Assembly: GCA_023410645.1 (NCBI GenBank)
Contig: JAEYPQ010000024.1
Location: 1-47,101 of the forward strand
Reading direction: 5' to 3'
DNA length: 47,101 bases
Origin: Bacillota bacterium
GTDB lineage: Bacteria; Bacillota; Clostridia; TANB77; CAG-465
How positions within the stretch are numbered: the stretch's first letter is position 1; each line of letters begins with the position of its first letter. This document shows positions 8,544 to 16,677 of the stretch, piece after piece. The position numbers were made by a program, and so were the translations under genes. A model generated the notes under the pieces. It saw nothing but the letters and a program-made list of their open reading frames with translations, did not search any database and was not told the origin of the DNA.

Positions 8544-9362
8544 ATGGATATTTTTCAATCAATAGTACTTGGTATAGTGCAAGGTATAGGTGAGTTTTTA
8601 CCGATATCAAGTTCAGCACATTTAAAAATAGTTCCATTTTTATTTAATTGGAGTGAACATTCAATGGCATTTGATGTTGCACTTCATGTAGGAACATTAA
8701 TTGCAGTCTTACTTTTCTTTTGGAAGGATTGGTTTGGTTTATTAAAAGGTGCATTTAATAAAATTGTATACAAAAAGAGTTCATTTGAAAATAAAATGTT
8801 TTGGTATTTAGTTATTGCTACAATTCCTGGTGCAATAATTGGTAAATTATTTGAGGAAAAGATTGATTCAATATTTAGTAATAATAGTAATATTTGGATA
8901 ATTGCGCTTCTTTTAGCATTGATGGGAATATTTATATTTCTTGGTGATAAGTATGCAGAAAAAAAATATAAAGATAAGGATACAAAATTTGAGGACTTAT
9001 CATTAAGACAAACATTTTTAATTGGTATTTCACAAGCACTTGCTGTAATACCTGGATTTTCTAGATCTGGAACAACTATACTTACTGCAAGACTTGTAGG
9101 AGCATCAAGAGACGCGGCAGCTAAATTTACATTTTTACTTTCAGCACCTATAATATTTGGGGCTGCAGTAGTGAAGGTACCAGAATTATTAACAGGTGGA
9201 GAATTATTACCTCTTTTAATTGGAATAATAGTATCAGCAATTGTTGGAATTGCAAGTATTAAATTCTTATTAAATTATATAAAGAAAAACGATTTTGCAA
9301 TATTTGCATATTATCGTGTTATAATTGCTATAATTATATTAGTTAAATTTTTTGTATTTTAA
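8544..9362 (+). CDS. uppP: Undecaprenyl-diphosphate phosphatase UppP (BacA)
   Basis: Integral membrane phosphatase that recycles undecaprenyl pyrophosphate to the monophosphate carrier used for peptidoglycan and other wall polymers; overexpression in other bacteria gives bacitracin resistance. The 272-aa length is typical. Both signature motifs are present: QGIGEFLPISSSAHL (13-27, with Glu17) and PGFSRSGTT (170-178, with Arg174), among about eight hydrophobic segments. The ribosome binding site AGGAGG overlaps the stop codon of the preceding gene, indicating translational coupling. A terminator follows. Confidence 0.97.
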   Translation: MDIFQSIVLGIVQGIGEFLPISSSAHLKIVPFLFNWSEHSMAFDVALHVGTLIAVLLFFWKDWFGLLKGAFNKIVYKKSSFENKMFWYLVIATIPGAIIGKLFEEKIDSIFSNNSNIWIIALLLALMGIFIFLGDKYAEKKYKDKDTKFEDLSLRQTFLIGISQALAVIPGFSRSGTTILTARLVGASRDAAAKFTFLLSAPIIFGAAVVKVPELLTGGELLPLLIGIIVSAIVGIASIKFLLNYIKKNDFAIFAYYRVIIAIIILVKFFVF

Positions 9363-9385
9363 TTTATAATATAATAAATTTGTAT

Positions 9386-9427
9386 AAAAGAAGAGTTTTT
9401 TGTAAAAATAACTTTTCTTTTTTTTTA
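9386..9427 (+). terminator. Intrinsic terminator after uppP
   Basis: Arms 9386-9397 and 9410-9421 pair over 12 bp with one G-U, and a run of T follows. Confidence 0.75.
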
Positions 9428-9473
9428 TTATATTATATAATGTATAAAATTGAGGTTAAAGGAGAGTAGAAAA

Positions 9474-10517
9474 ATGATAACATATGATGAATTAATAAAA
9501 AATATTAATGTTCTGCTTGCTGATGATGATGAAGATTATTTAAATATGACATATGAATTCTTAGTTCAATTAGGATATAATGTAGAAAAGGTTACTGACG
9601 GTGAAACTGCTTTAGAAAAACTAAAAACAGATAAATTCCAAATAGCACTTTTAGATTATTTTATGCCTGGACTCACTGGTGAAGAGATCGTTCAAGAGAT
9701 ACGTAAAACTAATCAAGAGTTAATAATAATTTTGCAAACTGGATTTTCTGGTCAAAAACCACCAGTTGAAATGATGAAAAAATTAAATATTCAAAATTAT
9801 TATGATAAAACTGAAGGAATAGGCAAACTTAATTTGGAATTAATGTCTGCAGTAAAAATATTCAACCAACAAAATGAAATAGAGATTTCAAAATATAGAA
9901 CTAATGCAATTGGAAATTTAATTACTGGCGTTGCACAAGAAATTAAATCAAATTTACTTGCAATAAGCGCTGGAATTGAAGTTACTAATTTACTTGTACA
10001 AAATACTAAAGATATTATTGAAAAGCAAAGTTTAGAAAAATTAAGCAGTTTTTATTCTAAAAATAAAGAGTCACTTGAAAAGATCGATAAGGTACTTACT
10101 TCTATAATTGGACAAACTAAAAATAATAGTAGTTATATAATGTTAGATAAAGATGTAATTGATATTATAGGTTTAATATTAAATAACCATTCTAAAGAAA
10201 AAAATGTTGAATTTATTTCTAAAATTTCACTTAGAAGTAATAGCTATATAGATGGAAGTATTAATGATACAATCTTAATTATATGTGAGATAATAAGACA
10301 AATAATGGAAGTGTCAGGACCAAATACTAAAGTAGAACTTATTTTTACTGAAGATGCTAATAATTGGTATTTTGACATATTAAATGAAAAAATAAATACA
10401 CTTGCTAAAAGTGATATGTATATTATAAAGAAAATTATATTATCTATAAAAAACTTAGATATAGTACAAACAGAAAATAAAATACAACTAGTAATGAAAA
10501 AGCAAATTGAAATATAA
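9474..10517 (+). CDS. Response-regulator receiver domain fused to a degenerate histidine-kinase core
   Basis: A 347-aa soluble product. Residues 10-125 form a CheY-like receiver with acidic LADDDED (15-21), phospho-acceptor Asp61 in LLDYFMPG, Thr89 and Lys112. The segment at 146-165 reads IGNLITGVAQEIKSNLLAI, which matches the H-box of PAS-type sensor kinases (family pattern GVAHEINNPL) except that the phospho-accepting His is Gln155. A HATPase-like tail follows, but the N-box position reads LIICEIIRQIMEVSG without the Asn, and the G-boxes are absent. It is best read as a phospho-receiver carrying a pseudokinase dimerisation scaffold. ATG 9474 is supported by AAAGGAG at 9458-9464. No partner kinase is adjacent. 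Confidence 0.8.
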   Translation: MITYDELIKNINVLLADDDEDYLNMTYEFLVQLGYNVEKVTDGETALEKLKTDKFQIALLDYFMPGLTGEEIVQEIRKTNQELIIILQTGFSGQKPPVEMMKKLNIQNYYDKTEGIGKLNLELMSAVKIFNQQNEIEISKYRTNAIGNLITGVAQEIKSNLLAISAGIEVTNLLVQNTKDIIEKQSLEKLSSFYSKNKESLEKIDKVLTSIIGQTKNNSSYIMLDKDVIDIIGLILNNHSKEKNVEFISKISLRSNSYIDGSINDTILIICEIIRQIMEVSGPNTKVELIFTEDANNWYFDILNEKINTLAKSDMYIIKKIILSIKNLDIVQTENKIQLVMKKQIEI

Positions 10518-10527
10518 AACAAAAAAA

Positions 10528-10564
10528 TGACAAGTATTGGTAGTAGTTATACCTTTACTTGTCA
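10528..10564. terminator. Bidirectional terminator between convergent genes
   Basis: TGACAAGTA (10528-10536) pairs with TACTTGTCA (10556-10564), and inner GGTA/TACC can extend the stem. Seven A on the left give a T-run for the reverse-strand gene; the forward side has only a weak T-rich tail. Confidence 0.75.
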
Positions 10565-10574
10565 CTTTCTTCGT

Positions 10575-11054
10575 TCAAACAGCTACTAATTCAGAGAGAG
10601 ACTTAGCATTTCTGTTTGATATTTTTTCCCATTCGCGTTTTGTTTCATCATTCATTGCTGATACCTTATTAGCTACCTTAAGGCGCCTTGAAAATTCACT
10701 TTCATATTTAGCATTTGATTGGCAGTAAGTAATGTCTTTTAAATCAGTCGCAAGCATAAATCCGCTTTCTAATGCATTTTCTAATGTAGCTCCGGTTTTG
10801 AGATTATGCTTAACAATACTTACAAAAAGGTCGGGCATGATTGTAAATTTGTAATAATCTCCTTTACCGCAACGCATACATTTTGCTTTAAATGATATGA
10901 ATTCATTTTTTATATCAATTATGCCTATCTTAGGTTTTCGGCTAGCACTGTCACATCCACATTTAATATTTCCTTCCAATTTATTTTGTGCAACTGCTAT
11001 AAATGTTTTAGCAAAAATAGGATACCTTTCAAATAATATGCTCATAGCGTCCAT
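10575..11054 (-). CDS. Hypothetical protein with Cys pairs, reverse strand
   Basis: A 159-aa soluble product that I do not recognise. It contains CGC around residues 32-34 and CMRCG around 59-63, a spacing compatible with a small zinc site, then a helical, basic C-terminal half (SRRLKVANKVSAMNDETKRE). The gene runs against all its neighbours, has its own promoter and terminator, and is visibly less A/T-biased than them, with codons such as GCG, CGC and CCG. That fits a recent acquisition or a single-gene insertion. A reverse-strand AAAGGA lies just upstream of the ATG. Confidence 0.75.
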   Translation of the reverse strand: MDAMSILFERYPIFAKTFIAVAQNKLEGNIKCGCDSASRKPKIGIIDIKNEFISFKAKCMRCGKGDYYKFTIMPDLFVSIVKHNLKTGATLENALESGFMLATDLKDITYCQSNAKYESEFSRRLKVANKVSAMNDETKREWEKISNRNAKSLSELVAV

Positions 11055-11111
11055 AAAATATCATCCTTTCAAGTTTGAAATAATAGATTAATGTAGTTTC
11101 AATATATTTAA

Positions 11112-11140
11112 ATTATAGCACAAGTTAACATAAAAGTAAA
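11112..11140 (-). promoter_or_regulatory. Promoter of the reverse-strand hypothetical gene
   Basis: On the reverse strand, TTTACT (11140-11135), a 17-bp spacer and TATAAT (11117-11112). Confidence 0.6.
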
Positions 11141-11199
11141 TATGCATTACATAAATAATTAACATAAATTGTAAATTTTCTTTTTTATTATATTATCTA

Positions 11200-11228
11200 T
11201 TGAACAATTATTTTAAATATAGTATAAT
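11200..11228 (+). promoter_or_regulatory. pnp promoter
   Basis: TTGAAC (11200-11205), a 17-bp spacer and TATAAT (11223-11228). It predicts a start near 11235, giving a leader of about 100 nt before pnp. Confidence 0.75.
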
Positions 11229-11240
11229 TAACTTATGTTT

Positions 11241-11308
11241 GGAGGCTGTTGTAGTAATAATTTGTGGGTATAATGCAAATAATATCTAGAAATTATTATT
11301 ACCGCCTC
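11241..11308 (+). promoter_or_regulatory. Leader hairpin of the pnp mRNA
   Basis: GAGGC (11242-11246) with GTAGTAATAATTT (11251-11263) pairs with AAATTATTATTAC (11290-11302) and GCCTC (11304-11308), with one G-U and a small bulge. It begins only a few bases after the predicted transcript start and ends before the ribosome binding site (AAAGGAGGA, 11323-11331). In E. coli the pnp leader hairpin is cleaved by RNase III and then targeted by PNPase for autoregulation; the same logic here is inference. Confidence 0.6.
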
Positions 11309-11337
11309 TTGTATATAAACCTTAAAGGAGGAATTAT

Positions 11338-13446
11338 ATGTTTAAGAAATTTGAAATGACTTTTGCTGGAAGACCACTTGTTATTGAAACAGGTAAAATG
11401 GCTGAACTTGCTAATGGTTCTTGTTTAGTAAGATATGGTGATACTGCAGTACTAGTAAATGTTACAATGTCAAAAGAACCAAAAGAAGGTATTGATTTTT
11501 TACCACTTTCAGTAGATTATGAAGAAAGATTATATTCTGTTGGTAAAATACCTGGTGGATATGTAAAAAGAGAAGGAAGACCTACTACTAAGGCTATACT
11601 TGTATCACGTGTAATTGATAGACCTATGCGTCCGTTGTTTCCAAAAGATTATAGAAATGATACATCAATAAATGCACTTGTTCTTGCTGTTGATCCTGAT
11701 ATATTACCTGAAGTTCCAGCTTCTCTTGGTGCTTCTATTGCACTTAACATATCTGATATACCTTTTGATGTATTAGTTGGTTCTATTAAAGTTGGAATAG
11801 TTGATGGAGAAATTGTATTAAATCCTAATTTGGAACAAAGAGAAAAATCAGATTTAGATTTAACTGTATCTGCTACTCCAGAAAAAGTATGTATGATTGA
11901 AGCTGGTGCAAATGAAGTCCCAGATGAAAAAATGATTGAAGCAATAAAAGCTGGTCATGAAGAAATAAAAAAATTATGTGAGTTTATAAAAACTATTCGT
12001 GCTGAAGTTGGTAAAGAAAAAGCAAAATATAAATCATTTGCCGTTCCGGAAGAATTAGCTGAATTTATTAAAGATATTGCATGTGATAAATTCACTGCTG
12101 CAGTTGTTGCAACTGATAAGACAGTAAGAGAAAATGCAATTGATGAAGTAAATAAGTTTGTAAAAGAAGAATATATAAAAAAATATAGTGAAGAAGAATA
12201 TCAACTAAATAAATCAATGATAAATGAAGCTTTATATAAGGCAGAAAAAAAAGCTGTTAGAGATTTAGTAATAAAAAAATCACAAAGAGTTGATGGTAGA
12301 GGTTTAGATGAAATAAGACCTTTAAGTGCCGAAGTTGGATTATTTAATAGAGTACATGGAAGTGCATTATTTTCTCGTGGTCAAACACAAGTTTTATCAA
12401 TGGTTACTCTTGGAAGCATTTCAGATGAACAAACTTTTGATGGATTAGATGAAGAAGTATCAAAAAGATATATTCATCATTACAATTTTCCACCATATAG
12501 TGTTGGAGAAGCAAGAGCCTCACGTGGACCAGGAAGGCGTGAAATTGGACATGGTGCTTTAGCAGAAAGAGCACTTGATCCTGTGATACCTTCAAAGGAT
12601 GAATTCCCATATACAATCAGAGTAGTATCTGAGGTTCTAAGTTCAAATGGATCTACTTCTCAAGGAAGTATATGTGGTTCTACACTTGCATTAATGGATG
12701 CTGGTGTACCAATTAAAGCTCCAGTTGCTGGAATTTCTACTGGACTATTTACTAAAGATGGAGATACATCAGATTATATAATGGTTACTGATATTCAAGG
12801 TATTGAAGACTTTTTTGGAGATATGGATTTTAAAGTTGCTGGTACTAAAAAGGGTATAACTGCAATTCAAGTAGATATAAAAGTTGATGGTCTTACATAT
12901 GAAATAATAGAAGAAGCTTTTAAAAGAACAAAAAATGCTAGAAATTATATTTTAGATGAAGTAATGTTAAAAGCAATTGATAAACCAAGAGCTAACTTAT
13001 CTAAATATGCTCCAAAAATTGAGATAATGAAAATTAATCCTGATAAAATAAGAGATGTTATTGGTACAGGCGGAAAAACTATAAATAAAATTATTGAAGA
13101 AACTGGTGTTAAAATAGATATCGAAGATGATGGTACTGTATTTGTAGCTGGAACTGATCAAGAAAATTTAGATAAAGCTATACAAATAATAGAATCTCTT
13201 ACTAAAGATGTTGAACTTAACCAAGTATATATGGGAAAAGTAACAAAGATTTTACAATTTGGAGCCCTAGTAGAAGTATTACCTGGCAAGGAAGGCCTTT
13301 TACATATATCACAAATTTCAACTGAAAGAGTAAATAAAGTTGAAGATGTATTAAAAGTTGGTGACGAGATATTAGTAAAAGTAACTGAAATTGGAAAAGA
13401 AGATGGAAAATTTAGCCTATCAGCAAAAGAAGTAATGAAAGTTTAG
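11338..13446 (+). CDS. pnp: Polyribonucleotide nucleotidyltransferase (PNPase)
   Basis: 3'-5' phosphorolytic exoribonuclease and component of RNA decay. The 702-aa length is that of the family. It has two RNase PH-like domains (about 1-215 and 310-545), the second with SRGQTQVL and GPGRREIGHGALAERAL. A KH domain follows (GTGG near residue 580), then an S1 domain (from about 620, MGKVTKILQFGALVEV). A strong AAAGGAGGA precedes the ATG. rpsO, the usual upstream neighbour, is missing; the gene has its own promoter and structured leader. The Asp23-fusion gene follows after 10 bp and is probably co-transcribed. Confidence 0.98.
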   Translation: MFKKFEMTFAGRPLVIETGKMAELANGSCLVRYGDTAVLVNVTMSKEPKEGIDFLPLSVDYEERLYSVGKIPGGYVKREGRPTTKAILVSRVIDRPMRPLFPKDYRNDTSINALVLAVDPDILPEVPASLGASIALNISDIPFDVLVGSIKVGIVDGEIVLNPNLEQREKSDLDLTVSATPEKVCMIEAGANEVPDEKMIEAIKAGHEEIKKLCEFIKTIRAEVGKEKAKYKSFAVPEELAEFIKDIACDKFTAAVVATDKTVRENAIDEVNKFVKEEYIKKYSEEEYQLNKSMINEALYKAEKKAVRDLVIKKSQRVDGRGLDEIRPLSAEVGLFNRVHGSALFSRGQTQVLSMVTLGSISDEQTFDGLDEEVSKRYIHHYNFPPYSVGEARASRGPGRREIGHGALAERALDPVIPSKDEFPYTIRVVSEVLSSNGSTSQGSICGSTLALMDAGVPIKAPVAGISTGLFTKDGDTSDYIMVTDIQGIEDFFGDMDFKVAGTKKGITAIQVDIKVDGLTYEIIEEAFKRTKNARNYILDEVMLKAIDKPRANLSKYAPKIEIMKINPDKIRDVIGTGGKTINKIIEETGVKIDIEDDGTVFVAGTDQENLDKAIQIIESLTKDVELNQVYMGKVTKILQFGALVEVLPGKEGLLHISQISTERVNKVEDVLKVGDEILVKVTEIGKEDGKFSLSAKEVMKV

Positions 13447-13456
13447 AGGTGTTTGG

Positions 13457-14275
13457 ATGCAAGTATATGCATTTGTGGGTAAAACAGGTACCGGAAAAAG
13501 TTACAATGCTCAGTCTGTTGCAAAAAGTAATGGCATAGAATATATAATAGATGATGCAATACTTATTAAGAATACAAAAGTAATAGCTGGAAAATCTGCA
13601 AAAACAGAAGCTAGTAAAATAGCTTCTGTTAAAGCAGCAATTTTTTTAAGTGAAGACAGAAGAAATGAAATGATAAATGTACTAAAAAAGGAAAATCCAA
13701 GTAAATTATTAGTACTTGGAACTTCTGATGATATGGTTGAAAAAATTGTTACAAATTTGAATTTAGGTAAAATCTATAGAACTATATATATAGAACAGGT
13801 TGCTACTAGTTCACAAATAGATGAAGCAAGAAGATCAAGAATAGAAGAAGGAAAACATGTTGTTCCTGTACCTACATTTGAAATAAAAAATCAGTTTTCA
13901 GGATATTTCTTAGATGCTTTAAAAAGTTTTGGGATTAGAATAAAAAATGATATTTCTGCGTTAGATGATACTGAAAAAACAATTATAAGACCTACATATA
14001 GCTATCTTGGAGGGTATGTAATATCTGATTTGGTTATAAATAGTATAGTTTCATATTCAGTTTCAAAAATAGATGGTGTTACAAGAGTATTTAAAGTTAC
14101 TACTCAAAAATTTATCGATGGAATGAAGCTTGATATTGATATTGAAATAAAATATGGAAAAAGTATACCAAAAGTTAGTTCACAAATACGCAATACTGCT
14201 ATTTATTCTGTTGAATATGCAACAGGAATTAATTTGTTTGGAATAACGATAAATGTCAAATCTATACAAAAATAG
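13457..14275 (+). CDS. P-loop NTPase-Asp23/Gls24 fusion protein
   Basis: A 272-aa soluble product in two parts. The N-terminal part has a Walker A motif GKTGTGKS (8-15) in a compact NTPase-like region; a convincing Walker B is not obvious (SKLLVLGTSD at 82-91 is a candidate strand). Residues about 178-272 match the Asp23/Gls24 envelope-stress domain: GGYVISDLVINSIVSYSVS, KIDGVTRVFKV, GMKLDIDIEIKYG, VSSQIRNTAIYSVEYATG and IxINVKSI. Asp23-family proteins sit at the membrane and relate to wall stress. The fusion suggests a nucleotide-controlled envelope-stress scaffold (inference). AGAGGTG overlaps the pnp stop codon, so translation is probably coupled to pnp. Confidence 0.8.
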   Translation: MQVYAFVGKTGTGKSYNAQSVAKSNGIEYIIDDAILIKNTKVIAGKSAKTEASKIASVKAAIFLSEDRRNEMINVLKKENPSKLLVLGTSDDMVEKIVTNLNLGKIYRTIYIEQVATSSQIDEARRSRIEEGKHVVPVPTFEIKNQFSGYFLDALKSFGIRIKNDISALDDTEKTIIRPTYSYLGGYVISDLVINSIVSYSVSKIDGVTRVFKVTTQKFIDGMKLDIDIEIKYGKSIPKVSSQIRNTAIYSVEYATGINLFGITINVKSIQK

Positions 14276-14307
14276 TAAAAATATGAAAAAAATATGTTAA
14301 AATAGAG

Positions 14308-14336
14308 TTGAAAAAAGTATGCAAATATAGTAAAAT
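14308..14336 (+). promoter_or_regulatory. Promoter of the RsiV-like/glyQS/cdaA cluster
   Basis: TTGAAA (14308-14313), a 17-bp spacer and TAAAAT (14331-14336), 25 bp before ATG 14362. Confidence 0.7.
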
Positions 14337-14361
14337 ATATCTGAGATGGGGGATTTTATAT

Positions 14362-15138
14362 ATGGAAACAATGAGATATAGTGAAACTAAAAAAGGTTCG
14401 AAAGGGCCTATAATTGCTTTTTTACTTTTTGTTTTAATTGGTGGAGGATTAATATATTTTTCAATAAAGACAGAAAGAGAACCACAAGTAGTAGGTGGTC
14501 AAAAAACAGATGAAACTCAAAGTCTTATGGACATAGATAAACAAGATTCCACTGAAACTTTGGCTAAAAATTCAGAAATAACATATAAGGTGGAAGATAA
14601 AGTTTTAAAAAATAATGATAATGAAAAAAATAAATGTAATATTACTGTTCCTGCTATTTCAATTGATGGTGAAGCTTTAGTTGATATTAACTCTGAAATT
14701 GAAAATAAATACAATAATTTATTTTCTTCATTAAAAGGAAATAATGTTAGTAATGATTTTACATATTTAGTTACATATAATACATATGATAATATTATAG
14801 GAACAGATAGAATTTTATCTATAACTATATATCAAAGATTAAAAGATGACGATGATAAATCTAATGCAACAGAAAAAGTAGATACTTATAATATTAATTT
14901 AGCCACAAAAAAAATGATGAAATTTTCTGATGTTGCATTAAATAAATTTGGAAAAGATTACAAGACAAAAATTAATTCAAAAATTAGAGAATATGTAGTT
15001 TCAAAAGGATATATAAAAGAAGATGATTATACTTATGCTGTAACTGGACTTGAAAATTTCTATATTAAAGATTCAGAAATACATGTAGTATTTAATGATG
15101 GAGAGATAGTAAATCAATATTTAGATATAGTGATATAA
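14362..15138 (+). CDS. Membrane-anchored RsiV/PdaC-like (DUF4163/DUF3298-type) protein
   Basis: A 258-aa product with a short cytoplasmic basic stretch, one TM helix (about 16-34) and an extracytoplasmic domain. The region from about residue 75 to the end follows the layout of the DUF4163-DUF3298 module of RsiV and PdaC: paired beta strands, DTYNINLATKKMMKFSDVA, then a final strand with FYIKDSEIHVVFNDGEI. In RsiV this module senses lysozyme, in PdaC it accompanies a peptidoglycan deacetylase; here no anti-sigma or deacetylase domain is attached. ATG 14362 has GGGGGA upstream; the TTG at 14308 is the -35 element. glyQS follows after 13 bp. Confidence 0.65.
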   Translation: METMRYSETKKGSKGPIIAFLLFVLIGGGLIYFSIKTEREPQVVGGQKTDETQSLMDIDKQDSTETLAKNSEITYKVEDKVLKNNDNEKNKCNITVPAISIDGEALVDINSEIENKYNNLFSSLKGNNVSNDFTYLVTYNTYDNIIGTDRILSITIYQRLKDDDDKSNATEKVDTYNINLATKKMMKFSDVALNKFGKDYKTKINSKIREYVVSKGYIKEDDYTYAVTGLENFYIKDSEIHVVFNDGEIVNQYLDIVI

Positions 15139-15151
15139 AGGAGATTAGAAT

Positions 15152-16534
15152 ATGGTTAACTCAATGGATACAATAGTAAACTTGTGCAAAAATAGAGGTT
15201 ATGTATATGCAGGATCTGAGATATATGGTGGTCTTGCAAATAGCTGGGATTACGGCCCTTTAGGAGTTGAATTTAAAAACAATATAAAAAAAGCTTGGTG
15301 GAAAAGATTTGTATCAGAAAATAAATTAAATGTCGGACTTGACTCAGCAATACTAATGAATCCTAGAGTTTGGGAAGCATCAGGTCATGTTGGTGGATTT
15401 TCAGATCCATTAATTGATTGTAAAGAATGTAAGTCAAGATTTAGGGCTGATAAGATTATTGAAGAATATGCTTTTAACAATAATTTGCAGATAAAAGTTG
15501 AAGGTGTTTCTGATGAAGAATTACTTGCAATTATTGCTAAATATAATATATGTTGTCCAAAATGTGGCAAAAATAATTATACTAATATACGTAAATTTAA
15601 TCTTATGTTTAAAACATTTCAAGGTGTTACTGAAGATTCAACTGCTACAATATATTTAAGACCTGAAACTGCACAAGGAATATTTGTTAATTTTAAAAAT
15701 GTTGCAAGAACTACAAGAAAGAAAATTCCTTTTGGTATTGCTCAAATTGGTAAATCATTTAGAAATGAAATTACACCAGGTAATTTTATATTTAGAATTA
15801 GAGAATTTGAACAAATGGAACTTGAATTTTTCTGCAAACCAGGAGAAGATCTTAAATGGTTTGAATACTGGAGAAGCTATGCTGTGAAATTTTTGAAAGA
15901 TTTAGGAATGAAAGAAGAAAATATTAGATTAAGAGATCATGAAAAAGAAGAGCTTTCACATTATAGTAATGCCACAACTGATATAGAATTTAAATTTCCA
16001 TTTGGTTTTGGTGAACTTTGGGGTATTGCGGATAGAACTGATTTTGACCTAAAAAGACATATGGAATATTCAAAAGAAGATTTATCATATCAAGATCCTG
16101 AAACTGGTGAAAAATTTGTACCATATTGTATAGAACCTTCACTTGGTTGTGATAGAGTTGCACTTGCATTTTTATGTAATGCCTATGAAGAAGAAAAATT
16201 ATCTGATGAAGATACAAGAATAGTATTAAGACTTCATCCAGCACTTGCTCCAATAAAAATTGCGGTATTACCACTATCAAAAAAATTAAGTGAAAATGCT
16301 GAAAAAATACTTGATACTTTATCAAAAAAATACACTGTGGATTTTGATGAATCAGGAAGTATTGGAAAAAGATATAGAAGACAAGATGAGGTTGGAACTC
16401 CATATGTTATAACATATGATTTTGAATCTGAAAATGATAATTCTGTTACAATTAGAAATAGAGATACTATGGAACAAGAAAGAATAGAAATATCAAAATT
16501 AGATGATTATTTTAAAGATAAATTTGAATTTTAA
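15152..16534 (+). CDS. glyQS: Glycyl-tRNA synthetase, single-chain (alpha2) type
   Basis: Class II aminoacyl-tRNA synthetase charging tRNA-Gly. The 460-aa length and the start with NLCKNRGYVYAGSEIYGG and YGPLG identify the homodimeric form rather than the alpha2beta2 form. Motif 2 is seen around FRNEITPG and FRIREFEQMELEFF, and motif 3 as EPSLGCDRVALAF. A CKEC...CCPKCG insertion (from about residue 90) can bind zinc. The C-terminal anticodon-binding domain (about 360-455) is complete. AAAGGAG precedes the ATG, and no T-box leader is present in the 13-bp gap to the upstream gene. Confidence 0.97.
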   Translation: MVNSMDTIVNLCKNRGYVYAGSEIYGGLANSWDYGPLGVEFKNNIKKAWWKRFVSENKLNVGLDSAILMNPRVWEASGHVGGFSDPLIDCKECKSRFRADKIIEEYAFNNNLQIKVEGVSDEELLAIIAKYNICCPKCGKNNYTNIRKFNLMFKTFQGVTEDSTATIYLRPETAQGIFVNFKNVARTTRKKIPFGIAQIGKSFRNEITPGNFIFRIREFEQMELEFFCKPGEDLKWFEYWRSYAVKFLKDLGMKEENIRLRDHEKEELSHYSNATTDIEFKFPFGFGELWGIADRTDFDLKRHMEYSKEDLSYQDPETGEKFVPYCIEPSLGCDRVALAFLCNAYEEEKLSDEDTRIVLRLHPALAPIKIAVLPLSKKLSENAEKILDTLSKKYTVDFDESGSIGKRYRRQDEVGTPYVITYDFESENDNSVTIRNRDTMEQERIEISKLDDYFKDKFEF

Positions 16535-16546
16535 GAGGTGATATTT

Positions 16547-16651
16547 GTGAGAAAAAAAGGAATAGCAACTTATGCAGTAGTAGGAATTTTATTATTTTCA
16601 ATGATATTTACTATGTTTGCTGCGTTAATATCTGCAATTCAAAATGTTTAG
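16547..16651 (+). CDS. Small hydrophobic membrane peptide (34 aa)
   Basis: A GTG-started ORF (residues MRKKGIATYAVVG then a hydrophobic run to IQNV) with a well-placed AGAGGTGA at the glyQS stop codon. It has a positively charged N-terminus and one predicted TM helix (about 8-31). It sits 12 bp after glyQS and 26 bp before cdaA in the same direction. The good ribosome binding site and clean charge/TM layout make it likely to be translated. Function unknown; a membrane partner or regulator of CdaA is possible from position only. Confidence 0.55.
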   Translation: MRKKGIATYAVVGILLFSMIFTMFAALISAIQNV

Positions 16652-16677
16652 TTGTAAACTATGAATGAGGTGTGAAT

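Noticed and set aside
10537..10728. Forward-strand 63-codon frame opposite the reverse hypothetical gene
   Set aside because: It starts inside the bidirectional terminator, is antisense to a gene with its own promoter and has no ribosome binding site.
15139..15151. T-box riboswitch upstream of glyQS or lysS
   Set aside because: The gaps before glyQS (13 bp) and lysS (28 bp) are too short, and no specifier/antiterminator structure is visible upstream of either transcript.
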